A DNA stretch of 64,000 nucleotides from Dermanyssus gallinae (lineage: Eukaryota; Arthropoda; Arachnida; Mesostigmata; Dermanyssidae). The notes beneath the pieces were generated by a model. The model did not search any database. It was not told where the DNA came from and saw only the letters and a list, made by a program, of their open reading frames with translations. The position numbers and the translations under genes are program-made. The DNA lies in assembly GCA_003439945.1 (NCBI GenBank), contig QVRM01003910.1, positions 62,001-126,000 on the forward strand, given 5' to 3'. Of this stretch, positions 45,193 to 59,360 are shown one piece after another (positions within the stretch are counted from its first letter, which is position 1; each line of letters begins with the position of its first letter).

Positions 45193-46739
45193 AGTTCTTA
45201 TTGCAGATGCAACCGACAGAGACTACAGACAACTGCATTTCTTAACCCACAACCTTTATTACAGAGGCTACAGATTTTCTCTCTGTAGAAGCAGTGATCA
45301 ATATTGGCATATGTATGTCTCTTCTCATAGACCTTAACGTGACGTGACCCGTTTTCCTAATTTCTACAACAAAGGTTGGTCGGGTCCTTGCCTCATAGCT
45401 ATCGGACCGAAGATCAGTCTTTGACGGTGGAACGTAACACGTCTCGAGCGGAGTGCCAAAACGCTCAACATTAGGATAAGACGCTGTGCAATATATCTAC
45501 GCTCCAGATGTCGGTTCCATTGTCCACGCCATTGATCTCGCCCTGGTGATTTTGGCTAAGATTCCCAAAGAGCTTCAGCAAACCCAACAAAGAGTTGTGG
45601 CATATGTTTCCCATGGCAGCTTTGATCAGTAGGGTTGAAGCTGTTGACTGAAGCTACCTCCCTCGCTCTAAAAACACAGCCCATTCATTTCTACTAAACC
45701 CTTCTTCCGAAGCGCTCGCCAGCTCCCAATATTAGGCTAGAGAGCTATGCGGGTCTTGTTTCATCAACGGCTAAATGATTTATGTCAATAGGGTTACCGG
45801 GGATTGCACACATATGGCAGTTTATGGCAAGCCAGGCAACGAAAGATCTGAGCTTTCTGCTAGCAATCACCAGAGTGTCATGGATAGATGACTCTTGGGA
45901 AATTTCGCATAGTGCTGTGTGGGTTTTTTTGCAGAGCGGTATATCATCAAACAGCACACTCACATATATACATCACTGATAATATATATATATATATATA
46001 AACTTTTTTGTTGTCAATTGTATGGGAAGAGGTAAAAAGCCTTGTTTAGGAGTGACAGTGAAATCACGGAGAGGTGTTAAACTGATGTAACATAGCAAAG
46101 TTATATATATATATAAATAAAAATATTTTCTGTCGTTATACTGATGTAACTTGTCAGACATGGCTTTACAAAATCTGCGATTACGAGAAAAAGACCTTTT
46201 TGTTAGAGAACATGGTCGTACCGGTGTATCCGGCAAAATGTTTCTTTGTCTGAAGGTCATCTTACATCAGCTTACAGAAGGAAAATGATCGTTTTGCGTG
46301 GAATTCTGGCAGCCACACGGTAATCGAAACAACAGGCGTCTTGCAGCGCCAAATAAATAAATCGAGATTTGACTCAGGCGCTCACGGCAATGAATAAATA
46401 GGCCCGCTTAGGCAAATCCAATTATCCTCAAAGGTGGGCCCGTACAGCAGCGGGTTCTTTCATGCTGGCGTTCTACCGTGTTAGGAGAACAAAACGCATG
46501 AGCGAGTGCCTTTTGAAACATCCACCAACAGTCACAGTAAGGTTCTGGTTGAACATGTTTGCTATTTTGGTCCAAATAACATTTTCTGAAGCAAGTAATA
46601 GCGACTAGTATAGATGTTTCTAGTCTAACGGCCAGCCTGAGCCTTCACGGAGAAGCACCCTTGGCGAGTAGCAGGCGGGCCGCACGTAAACCCTTAACGA
46701 CAGTCCCTTAAAAGTCTAGTTTAGAAACAGTGATCGTCG

Positions 46740-47160
46740 AACATGTAGGCAATCAGTAGACCGGCCACACAGCCCGATCTCGCTGAAACGAGTGCACATG
46801 TAGATCTTCGAGGTCGATGAGTGCATTATGCACAACATCGTAACTCATACCGACACTTGCAATCACATCCCTAACACATACTTATGAAAGGCCGGTTGGC
46901 TATCTCTCGAATTATAAGTTGTTCTCCCATATTTGGCGTTCCCACAGATGGCGGTTGTCTGGCGTCGTTGACTGATGGCAGTAGAACTTGTGTCTTGTTT
47001 CGCATAACTGACGATGTATACGCTCAAATGTACGACCATCAAATTAGTCTGGTCACGCAGATATTCCGCGCACTGTTGGAACAGTTTGAGAGTTGCTCTA
47101 CAAATGTGAACACAGGCAACTCGTGGCGTTTTCTTGCGTTATTTCTAGCAGGTTTTGTGA
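46740..47160 (-). pseudogene. Decayed relic of the mariner-family transposase
   Basis: On the minus strand, short blocks in shifting frames match the transposase at 36521-37603: TFERIHRQLCETRHKFY (compare MFSRLHRLLCETGLFRG), PSVGTPNMGEQLIIREIANR (compare RSPNTENHIVEQVIARP) and VGMSYDVVHNALIDLEDLH followed by SFQRDRAV (compare VGVSRTTVHRVLNESGLH, LQRVQAL). Several frameshifts and stops separate them, so this is an old, dead copy covering the DNA-binding part only. No terminal repeats were found. Confidence 0.65.
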
Positions 47161-48208
47161 CAGAATAAACAGTTTCATATTATCTATCTAGCAGTGATAC
47201 GGGTGATACAATTTATAAAGCCAATCAAAACCTTAGCTATATGTACATCATTTACTTCTGACGTGTTCACATTTGAACCGCAATTACTTTGCGGTCTGAA
47301 TGAATGTAAGCATTCTGCTGATAGTATGTGTTTGTTTGCACTGCATTAACTTACAAATTCAAACGTTGTTGAACGCAACGGTCGAAACATTAGACGTAAC
47401 ATTCGATTTCGAATTCTGCGAGCTATTCAGTATACTGTCTAACAGGTCATATCGGTATAACGCCAATTTATTGGCGTGCATGTTTCGCCAAAACACGATG
47501 TCTGAAACACGCACGCTGCGGCTGCGTCGACACTAGAATGGTGCAGATCGGCAAGCTTCAAAGCCACAAAGCTTTCGTGACAGCCGTCTCATGGGAATGC
47601 GGCTCCGAGTGCGCACTCTCTTTTTGGCCAAGGTACCAAAAGCAGCTAGTTTGGCTGCTTTGGAACATAATAAACCGACCGAAACTTGCATTAACGCGCT
47701 TGCGTCGACAGTGCAGATGGCATCCTGACTGTACTTTCAAATACCACAACGGGCGGCGAATTGCATCCGACTCCGATGCTAGCAGTGCGGCCTAACCATG
47801 ATCGTCCCATGTCGAGACATTCGTTCTTCGTGATAAGATAAACAGGCCATCATCTGTTGCGGTGACATTTAGCCAACAGGCGAGGCCGCTGCCTTTTTGC
47901 AGGAGCTATCGCGCAAACAGTTGAGCGGGAAGCTACGATGAAACGTAGAATGACACTAAAGTCCACATTGCATACGGTAAATAAAAAAGAGGCTTGTCAA
48001 GTATTTGAATTTTCAGTGAACAGGGCGTTTCTTTACCGCACTGCAGCACTCGTTTCCATTTTGCACGCGTATCGCCAGCCAGATGACGAGTGATACCTAA
48101 TGCAACCGGAGAGCCACTAAGACGGGCATGAACACTAAAAACAACAAGTTAGAATATATATATATATATATACATATCACTTTTTAATGCTAAGAGCATT
48201 TTTTATAG

Positions 48209-48282
<74 letters not shown>

Positions 48283-50149
48283 CGAGAGAGAGAGAGAGGG
48301 AACGCGAGTGTCGTCAGGCAAAAGCCTTCTATGTACTTTACATATCGCGTTGTATTATGCCTGGACACGTATACGTCATTGTCACGGTAATCGCCAATCT
48401 TGTCATTGTTGTTGGCGTAAACAGTCCGGGTCTTCGCGGAGTTCCTGCGCACTTCACCTGCGCCACACATCACATAATAGTTGCAGAAGCCCTCAAATGG
48501 AAACGACAACATTTTCATTTTCAAACGTGCGTTCCAAACATACTTGGCCGATCTCTTCAACAGATGTGCGCGTATAGAACATCAGTTATAAAAGAGTCCC
48601 ATAAGTCGCAGTAATAAACTAAACATAGACTTGATAAACCCGATAGAGGGCCCGAAATGTGAAACGTTTAAATGTCGTCTATGCGAGTTTTCCTCTAAAA
48701 AATAGAATGACAGGCGTTTATGATTATTATGCGCGATGGCGCGGAGCGCTGATTTGTTACCAAAAAGTATTTTTGGTGTAAAAAAATTTCTAACAAATTG
48801 TTGAGTTTCTCGTGTCATTTTTCAAATTTGAGTTTCTCGTGTCATTGTCAAATAATTTATAAAGTCGGGAAGAACTGTACGATGGATATAACCTACGACT
48901 CTGGCGTCATGAGTCGAGGATCCAGTTAATTCAACTATTTGTACCCCTTTTAATTACAAGACGTTTAGCCAACATGTGCTTTCTATACGCACTTGTGTAA
49001 CGTAACGTGCATTGCATCGAATCCTCCACTAGCTCCTTTAAATGTTTAGTGTCAGGTAACTTAGAACTACGAGGAGGCTATATCTTACGATTGGGAGCAA
49101 TCTAAATATGTTTTGTATATATATACATTTCCTGTTTATGTCAGACGTTTCACCAGCCTTCAGTTAATATGGGGAAATTGATCCATGTTTTTCGTAACAA
49201 CAGCTCTTCAGACACGGAATAGTATGGAAGCCCCTTTATTTACGAAATAAAGAGTGGGACGAACAAAAGTAAACACAAGTATGTACAACGACCAACTACT
49301 TCGAGTGGCGTGTCCCGTTAACTTAGTTGTATGAGACAATTTGTATCCTTGTTCGCTTCGGGGGATTCGAAAGGTGATTTGGGCCCCTGTGGGCCCCTGT
49401 CGTTCTTCTACGGAACTGCACAGCTTTCGATCAATTTTGCGCATTACGACGTTGATTGTGATACCGCCTTTGTTGCACCATTTGGAATTCCTCAACGCGA
49501 CCGCTAAAGGGAGGCGACTAAGGTACAACTGCAAATTGTGCTAGGAATTACCAAGTATATATATATATATATATAATACTATAAGCAGTACAGTAGTGAT
49601 AGCCGTAAGGGCAATGTCGGGGACAGCGACGACAACAATAGCTGCAACAACGACGAGTTGACAATAAACACCACAGTAGCAATAACGAGATCAGCAGCAA
49701 CCATACTAGATGCGGAATTCAAGCGAACCTGGTAGTCTGCCCAGCAGCATAAGATGATGGGTAGGTACATCGATCGGACGTGTATCGTGCGTGCAACAAA
49801 CCGCCCAGTACGACTCAGTCTGTCTGTCGCAGCCGTGCCGGCCCCCTGCGGTGGTGGTGAGTCTCAAAGTCTGGCATCCATAATTCAAAGACACGAGCGA
49901 GCTATATAGCGTTCACTGCCGCAGCAGAGGGCGAACATACCGTAACACGCAACACAGGACACAGATGGATCGGCAGACTTACCGTGTGGCTCACCGAGTG
50001 TGGCCGATCGACCGTCCGACCAACCAATTGATTGACTGAGGCGCTGGTAAACAAGGAGTTCGGCATGAGAACTCAGGAGGGCACCTCGTTGTCCAGACGT
50101 GCTCGCCTCGACACCGGGCCTGCTTGGGCCTACTTGGGCCTACTTCCAC
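47161..50149. other. Unassigned region
   Basis: TA tracts at 48154-48174 and 48210-48275, the second followed by a GA array to 48300. Plus frames at 47300-47536 and 47538-47795 and the minus frame at 48177-48560 show no recognisable motif or splice context. A short repeat GGGCCCCTGT occurs twice at about 49381. Confidence 0.3.
48210..48275. repeat. (TA)n microsatellite followed by (GA)n
   Basis: About 30 TA units with a CATA interruption, then GAGAGCGAGAGAGAG. Confidence 0.95.
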
Positions 50150-50263
50150 CTCCAGTGGGCTGCCACTGTTACAGTTACTGCTCTCACTACTTAACTCGTC
50201 GCTAGACCGTCGATAGAGAGGTGGGGGAATGGGTGGGAGAGAAGTCGGGGCGTCACCGTCGTG
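50150..50263 (-). CDS. Possible upstream exon of the Ser-rich gene
   Basis: Predicted 114-nt exon (38 codons, phase 0-0) with donor CTGGAG|GTGGAA and acceptor CGTGAG after a T-rich tract; the G before AG in the acceptor is poor. The peptide TSLPPIPPPLYRRSSDELSS then ESSNCNSGSPLE resembles the downstream exons in style (compare SGDELSSSVMSGS). It is 25 kb from the next predicted exon, so membership of the same transcript is uncertain; it could belong to a different gene or be chance. Confidence 0.3.
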
Positions 50264-53200
50264 CTCACGAAAGATGACGACGGAAAGAAAGAAAACCATG
50301 CCAACAGAAGCAGTGATCACGACTTAAACAGAGAGACTCTTCTGTCGGGCGGTCAAGGACGGCACTCTTGGTCTAGAGCGGGTCATAGGCGCAGGAATTA
50401 ACAAGGCAACCAAACACCAAGTATCAGCAAAAAAACAAACACATAACAGTGCTTTAGGACCAACAGCCAGACAACGAGAATATACGAATATAAATACAAG
50501 TATACATGTAGGCTCAGAACTTTCATGTCACGCTACATGGGTACACGGTGTTTTGTATCGTCGATACCCGACTCGGATGCTTGAGAAGTCAAGTCGTAAA
50601 TTCAGATAGAAAAGCAACGGTTGATAACTTCTGCCGATGACCGCAGAGGGTCATCGATTGAGGCTACGAGCCTAACTTGAAGTGCTGTGCCGACAGATGA
50701 TAGGAAAAGACTGTATTGTAAAGCTTTGCAGTCACGACGATGAGTGTGTGTGTGTGCTTCTGAACAAAACAAACCGGAGGACCTTGGGGGTTTTGGTCTG
50801 GTAGCAAAATTTCAGGTACTAGAACTTACCGATTCGCCATCGTATATAGTGTATGTCGAGCTGAATCAAGTTATATATATATATATATATATATATAGCA
50901 AAGCTCTTATAACAATGATGAATTCGGATGTGTACACCTTCGCTGTGAGGATTTAGCAGTAAGTATGTGCAGCGAGCATGTAACCGCCAAGTTCTCTTGT
51001 TGGCGTTAGGTATGCTACTGCGGCGTCTACCGCTCGTATGACTGTTGTATATCGAAGCAATACGAAAAACTTCATTAAATTTGCATTCCTTGTTGAGAGT
51101 CGGGCTATGCGTGCCCATCTTGGAGGCTACGCACGTAGCTTCGCTCGCTCCAGCCGATCCTCCAGCCACCCAAGCACACCTTAAGGTACCATTTCCTCGT
51201 CCGTCACCGCAGCAGCAGTAGCAGTAGCCGGTGTTTTTTAACCATCTTAAAAACCTTTAACGTCGCGATCGTAGCCATTCGACTAGTATCGTCGGTCTGC
51301 TGGATGGCGGGCCGCTATTCAGACGGTGGCGCCCCTGCTTTTTATGTATCTCTCTTTCCCTCCCAATATCAAGGTCTATGTCTATCTTTGTTTCGCTGTT
51401 CAACCACTAGCTAGAGATGCACCGGCGGCGTCTTGACGTCATCTTTTCTCAGTTTTTTTACTTCCCCTCCTTTTCTCTCCTTCTCTTCCCCTCGTTCGCC
51501 CTGGTCCTTATCGGGCTTCTGGTTTAACTGTTTTTCTCCCGCGATTATACCAGTAAACAAAGCGTGCCGACGTCGCCAACCGGGCATATAATCGGATAGA
51601 CAGAGTAGGTGAGAGCGCTCTGCGCCCTCAGCTTTCTGCCGCATTCTTCTTGACATTTGCACGAAGCAAGTAGACAGGCACATGCGGCTGGCGTCGCTGT
51701 TGCCGTGGCTGCCTCCTCCACCCCTTTTACCTCTGTTGGCGCAGCAGCGGAGCCGCAGGTCTTTGCAGGTGACCTACTGAGGTGTCCGGTGGTTCTCCCC
51801 ATTCTTGTCTGGACGGGCTGCTGGGCAAATCGTTGGGGGCTTGGGTGGGTAGACGCCGCTCATCGACAGGCTACGTCTACGCCAAGAAGGCCACATTAGG
51901 GAGATTGGGGGTGCAGAGAACGGTTGGGACGGGCGCGGGGGGGAGGGAGAGTTAAAGAACATGGAAGGGCTAAGAGATCGCAAGAAAGAGAGAGAGAGAG
52001 AGGGGGGGAAAGAATTGGGCGCTCGTTAATATTTCACTACATCCGTCTACCACAGCATCAGCAGTGGTAAAAGTAGGAGCCACATTCGTTACGACAGTGG
52101 CGGTAGCGACAACGGCAGCAACAGCAGCCGCAGCAGCAGCCGCAGTGCCGCCACCAGCCAGAGCCATAGAAAGGATAGAAGCAGCGGTGGCCTCGACGGC
52201 TGGCGCCAGCAACGGCGGTGGGTTAATTTCACTGAGCACCCTCACCGCGCCTCCACGCCTCTAAGATCTACTACGCCTGTTAACCCGACGCCTCCTACTT
52301 ACTTCTGGTCGTCCTTCTCCTCAGTCTCGCCTTGTTCCTTGTTCTTGTTCTTCTCTTTTTTCTTTTGCTTTTCCTCTCCTTCTTTTCCCGCTCGTACGGT
52401 GCGTAGGATACAGCCCCTTCGCCGGTCAGACGACGTTGTCTTCACGGGAAGCCGCTGCCGCGAGCTCTCCTACTCAGTTGCTTCATACAGCGTGCTGCAC
52501 GGGAAGGTATTATTACTACAACTCTCTGCATTACCAGCGGGACCTCTCTGCCTCGAGCAGCGGGACCTCCCTGAGGCAGACCCTTGTACGCCCCCCCCCC
52601 CCCCCCGCCGGACACTACCCCTCGAGGCTGCGCTCCGCTCCGCTACGTGCGTCCACAGACACCGCCGCTGTTGGTCTCTACCAGTCGATCAGCTAGCTCT
52701 CCTATAGTTCGCTGGTACACTGGGCCATCCGACGCCCACTAAACAGGTTAACTTGCCAACAAAACCAACACCAACAAAAACAGCAACAATAACAACAACA
52801 GGACTACTACTACCATCACCAGCTTGCAGATGAGATCACAGCGCTTGCTGCTGCGGTCTACATGATGCGCGTGCTACTCGTATTTGCATTATTGCAACTG
52901 TATTTGAACGGGAGTCGCTTCTATGTCTCAAGATTGTTTAGGCTATCGTTTGCGCCGAGGCAATTGACACACGTTATGTGGTTAAGTATAAATTTTATTT
53001 AATTAATAATATTTAAATAAATAATAAAACATTTACACTTATGTGTATACAAATTCGTGATTAAAAAAGATACACGTTTGTTGCATCTTCTTTTAAGGTA
53101 AGCGTCTTGAAGAAGCTAGGACCTGTAGGTGCACATGCAAACCGACTAGTCCTGGCAAGTCTGAATCATGGAAGGTATTTGAATAAGGTTGACCCACGAA

Positions 53201-55899
53201 CTTTAACCTTTTTCATGAAGCTTTCATACATTGATCATAAAAATTAATCGCCTTGCATTATGCTCTAAGTGCATAAAAAACGACAATTTAATTAATCGTT
53301 ACAATCTGCCTTAAACCGACGCAAATTTACTCGCTTGTGCGAACCCGAATTGAATAGCGTCAATTTAAAGGGCTCGCCGTCTGCTGTACCTGACCAACAA
53401 AAGCCTGCTAGGACCTTTACTAGAAAAAAAAACAAGATGATGCTCAAGGTCCCCGCTGTTAAGGCCCTCTCACGATTTTAGACTCGTCGAGGTTGTCCGA
53501 AGAGATGCTTTCTTTAAGCGTTTGCCCTTAAGATGTTGACTAAGCGCCCTAGCAAAGGTCAGACATGAAGCGCCCTTGGGGGCTTATCTTCCCTAACAAG
53601 CTTGCGTAACGTCATGAGAAAGAAGTAGAGATATAAAGACTACCTTGCAAATGCTACAACCTTTGTGGGCTTCGTCGCTTTTGGCCAGCATTTTAAAAGT
53701 TCATCACCTCAATAATTAATACCATATTCTCTGTTCTATCCCATTCGACAAAGGCAATGTGACATAATTCCTTAATGCTATCCTGTTTTACATATCAACT
53801 ATCATTCATTCGAGGGGGTTTTAGGTACATTACTAGCAGTAACCCAAGCAGGCACACCCAAGCATAAATATTGAAACGTCTGCTTTGTTTAATCCTGTTT
53901 AGTGTATTTAATGTCGACATGCTTAAAATAAACACGTGCGTTACACACTACCCCCTTGGATGTGACAACGACGCCATAGCCGCTGTATACTGTTTTTCAT
54001 CTACCGTTGCCTCTGGACTGAATTTGCACAGATACCGATACATCCACTACTTTTTGACTTAGCGCTAGGTAGTTTGGCCCTCGATCTAGATGAGGCCTTG
54101 GCGTTGAGTGTTTACATGCTGAAATAATGTCTGCTACCGGCAGAACTTCAGAAAGCCATTGATCTGCACAGTCTAATTGCTCCGGTAAGTAGACTGTTCA
54201 CGTTTTAGATAACCATGAACGTGTGCAGCTTATCGCCGATATTTTTGCTCTTACTGTTCCGTATTGTTAGGGACAATCGCCGTAATGTTTTGCAAAGTCA
54301 ACCGAGATACGCAGCAGTTGATATGCTAGTGACCTTCCTCAAATAGAGTTCAGGCGGCCAAGCTTGAATAAAGCATTTTCGCTATCTGCGTAGTCCCCCC
54401 GTCTCGCATATAGCAAAATGGCCCTCTAGATCCGACAAGATTCTGTCTGAAAGAAGCAGTTCTAGTCTATACCCTTTTGGACGCATGTACATAAATTAAT
54501 GTTTTCTCAAGTAAGCGGATCGAAACCGCGGAGGACGTGTGACAAATAATATTTTATTACTAAGGACCAGCAGCGCTTTCTCTCTAAATCAGCGTGGAGC
54601 TCGTTAGAGGATCTATATAGGATATTTTATGGCCACAAAGTGGTCATTCAAAATAGACAAGCTCAGTACTTCGACTTTCTGCCGAGACCCTCATGTATTA
54701 CCGCAAGAGGCCTTTAGATACGACAGGACTTTTTTTGTTGGTTTTAGAAACGTATGTCATGCTTTACTCGCCATCTTCAGCGACCAGCATTAGCTGCATT
54801 CGAAAGAAGTAGATATGTCTCATGACACAGTATTTTGCCATTTAACGATCTATATTCCTGACTTTTGTATACCGTAGAGCTTAGAACTAAATTTGCTAGA
54901 AAGGTCGCAGGCTCTCGTTCTTTTCTTTGGCACTTTTAGAACCCCACGTGCAGTTGCTTTCGCCAAGCTAGCAATAACCTCCTTGAGGTCCATATCAATC
55001 GATAATCCGGTAAATCTTCTATTCTAGGTGAACCTGGATAAATTTCCTACCAACCCGTAATTCCATATCAACCAATTATTGGCCGGTCATAGTTAAGCTA
55101 TACTAACGCAGACCAGAAGCTCAGAAGCAAAATGAATGTACATTCGGCTTCGACTGTGCATTCGGGAACCGACGAGTATCGTCAGTGACAACAGGTGTCA
55201 TCATACTGGCGGGTTGTTGCTAATTTTCATTGAACGAAGTTAGGTGCCAGTTTAAATGCCCAACCGAACCTTTAACACTTTTTATTAAACTTCGGTCGGA
55301 TATCTCAGTCGCTGCGGCTCTGCAGTCGCACTGACTCAGCGAAAAACATATAAGCTGACAAGGTTAACATTTCTCTCCACTCGTCCTCAATGCGTTGGGT
55401 AGGCAGGGTCCTCCGACCGAGCAGTTGCTACGCAAAGTTTGCAAAGGACTTGTTGCTGTGACGAGGAACACCAAGGCACCCCCTTCTTGGCTCAGAGGCT
55501 GTTGAGAGATCACAGTCAGACATGGCAAGCTCCATGCTCCGAACGATGACTCAGTGGCACACATGAGGACGAACAACTTGATTGTTGAAAATGACAGCGT
55601 AGAAAACCATGGAAGGAGCTGCCTCCCATAAATGAAATGCATTTTTTAATGTATCTGACAGATCGTATTTTAGGATAAAAACAATCTCAGTTTGCTTGCC
55701 GTATCAAAATGGCGGTAGAGCACCGAAAGGGTTAAGATATAGTACGACATTCGCTCCTGCGTAATATTGACTACGGCTGTTTAGCTGAAAAGGACAATGT
55801 GCTTCTAAACTAGGCAGTTGTCTATCTCGTACTTTATGTACGTTTTTGTCATTATGCAGTGTAAAACACAATGTTAATGGCTATCACAATGAAGGTCGC

Positions 55900-55965
<66 letters not shown>

Positions 55966-57389
55966 AAATGCTGCCAAATAATAGGTACCATGTCATGTAG
56001 AATTACCCTGGTTGCGTTTACAACTACATTGTCGAATGCGCTCAGTTGTCGTAAATAGCTACATAACTATACACGGCTCGACACAGGCAGTCCAGTTCGA
56101 AGCCTCTCTTTGTGCGATCGCATATTGTGCACAGCATTCAGGGAAGAGTCCCTCCTCCTTCTCCTCGTCTGAGGCATCGGGTTCGCATGGATGGAATGGC
56201 ATGGCGATGATACACGTTTTTCGACCGTTGTCGCCTAACTCGTTGCCAGAATACCAGCCACCGTACATAGTGTTCGCTTTAGCCTCGTCATGTTCTGCGG
56301 TTGTCGGTTGTTAGACAGGACATGCGGATAATAAATGCCTGACAGTACATAGTTATTCATGGAGGGCGGGGGGGGGGGGGGGGCGAATGTTAGCGTTAGC
56401 GGGAAGCAGCAGCTTGTGCAAGCTAGATGCTGATGAAAAGTTTGGCGAAGTCCGTTTCTATGCGTTTACATCCACGCAGTGCAAGCAATGCCAATTAATC
56501 TGGGAGCAATCCGCTTGTCGGCGGCTTGGCGCGGCGGGTTTAGTTCCTAGCCGCAGGGCCACCAGGAGAGTCCCGTTCAGAATTGGAGAGCGAGTCGTGC
56601 AAAACTGCAGTAACAATAACAGTATAATAAGAACAAGATAAAAAAAAAACAAGAACACACGTTGCAAGCTTTCATGTTTGGATTTTCGACGTTGTTGCTG
56701 TTGGTGTTGTTATTGTTGTTATTGTCATCAAAATAAATACGACATGGCTATTCATTTGTCACAATATGTGGCATGGCCATGTTCTCCACACGTAAAAAAC
56801 CTTTGTAAGTTTGTAAGGCTTATGGATGAGAGAATCATTCTTAGATTAAACGATGATGATAATGATCATAAGTAATATTTTAATTATTGTTGTTACTAAA
56901 ATCAGCACTCCTGCATCAAGCCGTATCAAATCATAAACGTACGTTCTCTCTCTCTTTCTCTCGCTCGCTTCTATTATTTCGGAGATTTTTTGGCAATCCA
57001 GAGAAGATAACTCAAAGGACTTGTTAAACAGCGGAAGTATTCCTGAACGCTCTGAGGCACTTTGTTTTGGTTGAAGGGCCTATGTCGTTTAGGTTTAGTT
57101 ACAACAGAATATGCTGCCTCATAATCGCGATACGTGGCTTGCTTATACGATGGCGCCGAAAGAAAGGGCACTTGTTGTGATATCATAGTTCTCAGACGTT
57201 TCCCAGACTCATGATTTCTACTTTTTTTTTGTAAACGAATAAGTGCTTCATGCACGAAACCGTGTGGGACTCTTGGCGGAGCAAGCCTTACTGACAGCCT
57301 GGCTTTGATGTTTATTACCACAAGCTGATGTGTGTGGTCAGTGCCTGGTTCTGTCAAGGTCCCTGCACCAGTTGGTGCATCATGGCTAA
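50264..57389. other. Unassigned region; low-complexity GC-rich part then AT-rich desert
   Basis: 51.2-52.8 kb is GC-rich with CT, GA, GCA and C runs and could be promoter or 5' UTR. Within it a plus-strand segment 52407-52506, bounded by a strong pyrimidine tract plus GCGTAG and by GGGAAG|GTATTA, reads RSDDVVFTGSRCRELSYSV and is a candidate exon of low certainty. From 52.9 to 56 kb I see nothing but a TA tract at 55904-55961. A G run lies at 56368-56383. The frame 56974-57357 (minus) adjoins a LINE relic and may be part of it. Confidence 0.3.
55904..55961. repeat. (TA)n microsatellite
   Basis: About 28 TA units. Confidence 0.95.
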
Positions 57390-59360
57390 ATATTCTGCCC
57401 TTGGTTTCGATTATTTTACCTACAGCTTCTTTACGCGCTTCTCTAAAACCGTTTTCTGTTTTAAGATAGCATTCAGAATATCAACGCCGATCCTAGCTTC
57501 CAGTTGTCTTTTGATTGACACAAGAACTATAGAAAAGTCGGGAAAACCCCTACCCGGTCTTTTAAAAAATCTCATCGTCTAAACTATTTCTTCTTACTTC
57601 CGCAAAGGTCGGTTATTCCATGAGCGTATGTTACACGCCATCTTTCAGCCCTCGCTGGCACGTTACACACGTAGTCTTTCCTACTCTATGCATGTACTTC
57701 CAAAAGTTTCCGTGTACGGTTAAGAACCGTGTTAGATAGCACGCCATTCTCCACCAGACATTTCTAGCCAGCTTCATGTGTGCGGTGCGATAGTTTGGAC
57801 TCTGCTTTCCGGTTCTCATTTTTTAGACATCTTATTGTCTCCCTTTATTTCTAAGATCGGTGCTTTGAGAACTAACTTGAACGTGGTGACTTACTCGATG
57901 TATACTGGTTAAAATCGATCTGTTCTTGAGAAACCTGTAATTAAATTATTATACTAGCCTTTGATGGCTTTGCGGAGCTGTGAACCTCGGCATAAATGTA
58001 AACCACTCATGAGAATAATAAAACCTATCTATCTATCTAGTAGTCCATGTTCTTTTGCAAAGATTCAAAGTCGGGCTTCTACGGTCGCCTCTAGTCGCTT
58101 GGCTAAGGCTCATAAGATAAGGCAGATTTGCCGATAGGAACCTTTTCCTTTGAATGTTAGAGCAACTTGGGATTTCTTGCAGCTCAAAGGCAACTCATCT
58201 TGCTGGAGTGCTCTAGTAACGACGTCAGGAATCATTTCCGGGTAATAAATAGCATTTCAATTACCGAAAGCGAGACTTAATCCGGGCCTGGCGCCTTTTC
58301 CCCTTTAATGCGGTCTCTGAATGCCTATGTTTGGATGGAAAGCCTAATAGAACAGTTATCTTCAGGCTCATACTTCTCCTGTACAACGGGCTGTGTAATC
58401 GAAATAGTTTACGAATTGCCCCTCTGAGCTCTTCCTTCGTTCAACTTTGTTACTTTTTTGTAATTTCCCTCTTACCTGCTCATATGTTCAGCCTCACGGG
58501 TCATTTTGTAACTAATCTAGAACGTCTGCTTATTTTCTCTTGTTTTGTTTCTTGTTTATTAACTCTTGTGTATTAGACTGACTTTCTTTCTCTTTGCACG
58601 TCGTCGCTATTTTGTTCACATCTTCCCGCTGTCGGCCTTAGTTCGAATGAGCATTCGACCTTCGTGAGTTTTATTGTGTATTTCCATCATGATTTTTTTT
58701 ATCTCTGCGACGAGCCTTTGCCATCACAGATTTTAAGGCTCTCAAGCATGCTTCTCTAACCAGTTATTGCAGATATCCTGGTTAGTTAGGCTGTCTCTTC
58801 TTCTTGATTTTTTTATTAAATCATTTATTTATATTATACGCTGTACACTTGCATTACAAAATTAGATCAACCCCGGTAAAACACTGCCTGAGGGCAGCGA
58901 GCCTAGCACCGCTCCCACATTCTTCTCGATTATTTCAGTTACCTTTTCCAGACCTCCTTTCCACCGCAAACTCTGACACCACAAAAATTATTTTCTACTT
59001 GGGCCCTTTTTGATCATGGGTTTATACTCGATGTTTTGGACTTTCCAAATTGTCCAGTACCTTTCACTCCTTAATCCGCCCTATAAGGGGCCTAAAGCAA
59101 TCGGTTAGGTTAGAACTTGACTGCAGTCCGTTTCTGTGTATCGTGGGAGGCTTTCCAGTGTTCAGTACCGCTAGGTCGTAAGTCACCATCAACCGCATGA
59201 TTATCTGTCCTCCATATTAGGACAGCAGTTGTCATGTCTTTGATCCGAGTATCTCTGACCTCTGTCAGCGTAACGTCGGGTTTGCTGACAACGCAAACCC
59301 TAGTTTTTCTTTGAACTGATGTAGCCTCCAGGAGTCGGTGTGCTGCTTTGCTTTTGTTAC
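57390..59360 (-). pseudogene. Decayed R1-like LINE (endonuclease, RT and C-terminal remnants)
   Basis: Blocks in correct minus-strand order: KPDVTLTEVRDTRIKDM (about 59290 to 59230; compare the end of an AP-type endonuclease, PDVTL...), then ELRGAIRK near 58430, KGEKAPGPD near 58300 (RT start), DELPLSCKKSQVALTFKGKG then SYRQICLIL (about 58200 to 58110; usual YRPICLL), and after a deletion of the RT core, LTRFLTVHGNFWKYMHRVGK with TCVTCQRGLKDGV (about 57745 to 57635; the R1-type HG.F..YL + CxxC tail), and a charged C-terminus to about 57400. Many stops. The catalytic YADD is absent, so the core was lost. Confidence 0.6.

Larger units (their letters stand above)
40044..46739. other. Unassigned region, no supported gene
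   Basis: Contains C/G runs near 40235, 40770, 42525 and 42705, a direct repeat of AACGTCTCTATGTATTGTACC (about 42797 and 42838), TA tracts at 42743-42763 and 42918-42990, a GA/GC array at 45061-45190 and short TA tracts at 45980-46001 and 46103-46116. Minus-strand frame 43341-43490, between a CTACAG acceptor and a TAG, reads PPDWWMQNHSEAYYEKHC; it could be a terminal exon, with no partner found. The plus frame at 42072-42323 has no support. Confidence 0.3.

Noticed and set aside
55364..55642. Minus-strand 92-codon frame
   Set aside because: No motif, no splice sites and no repeat copy seen.
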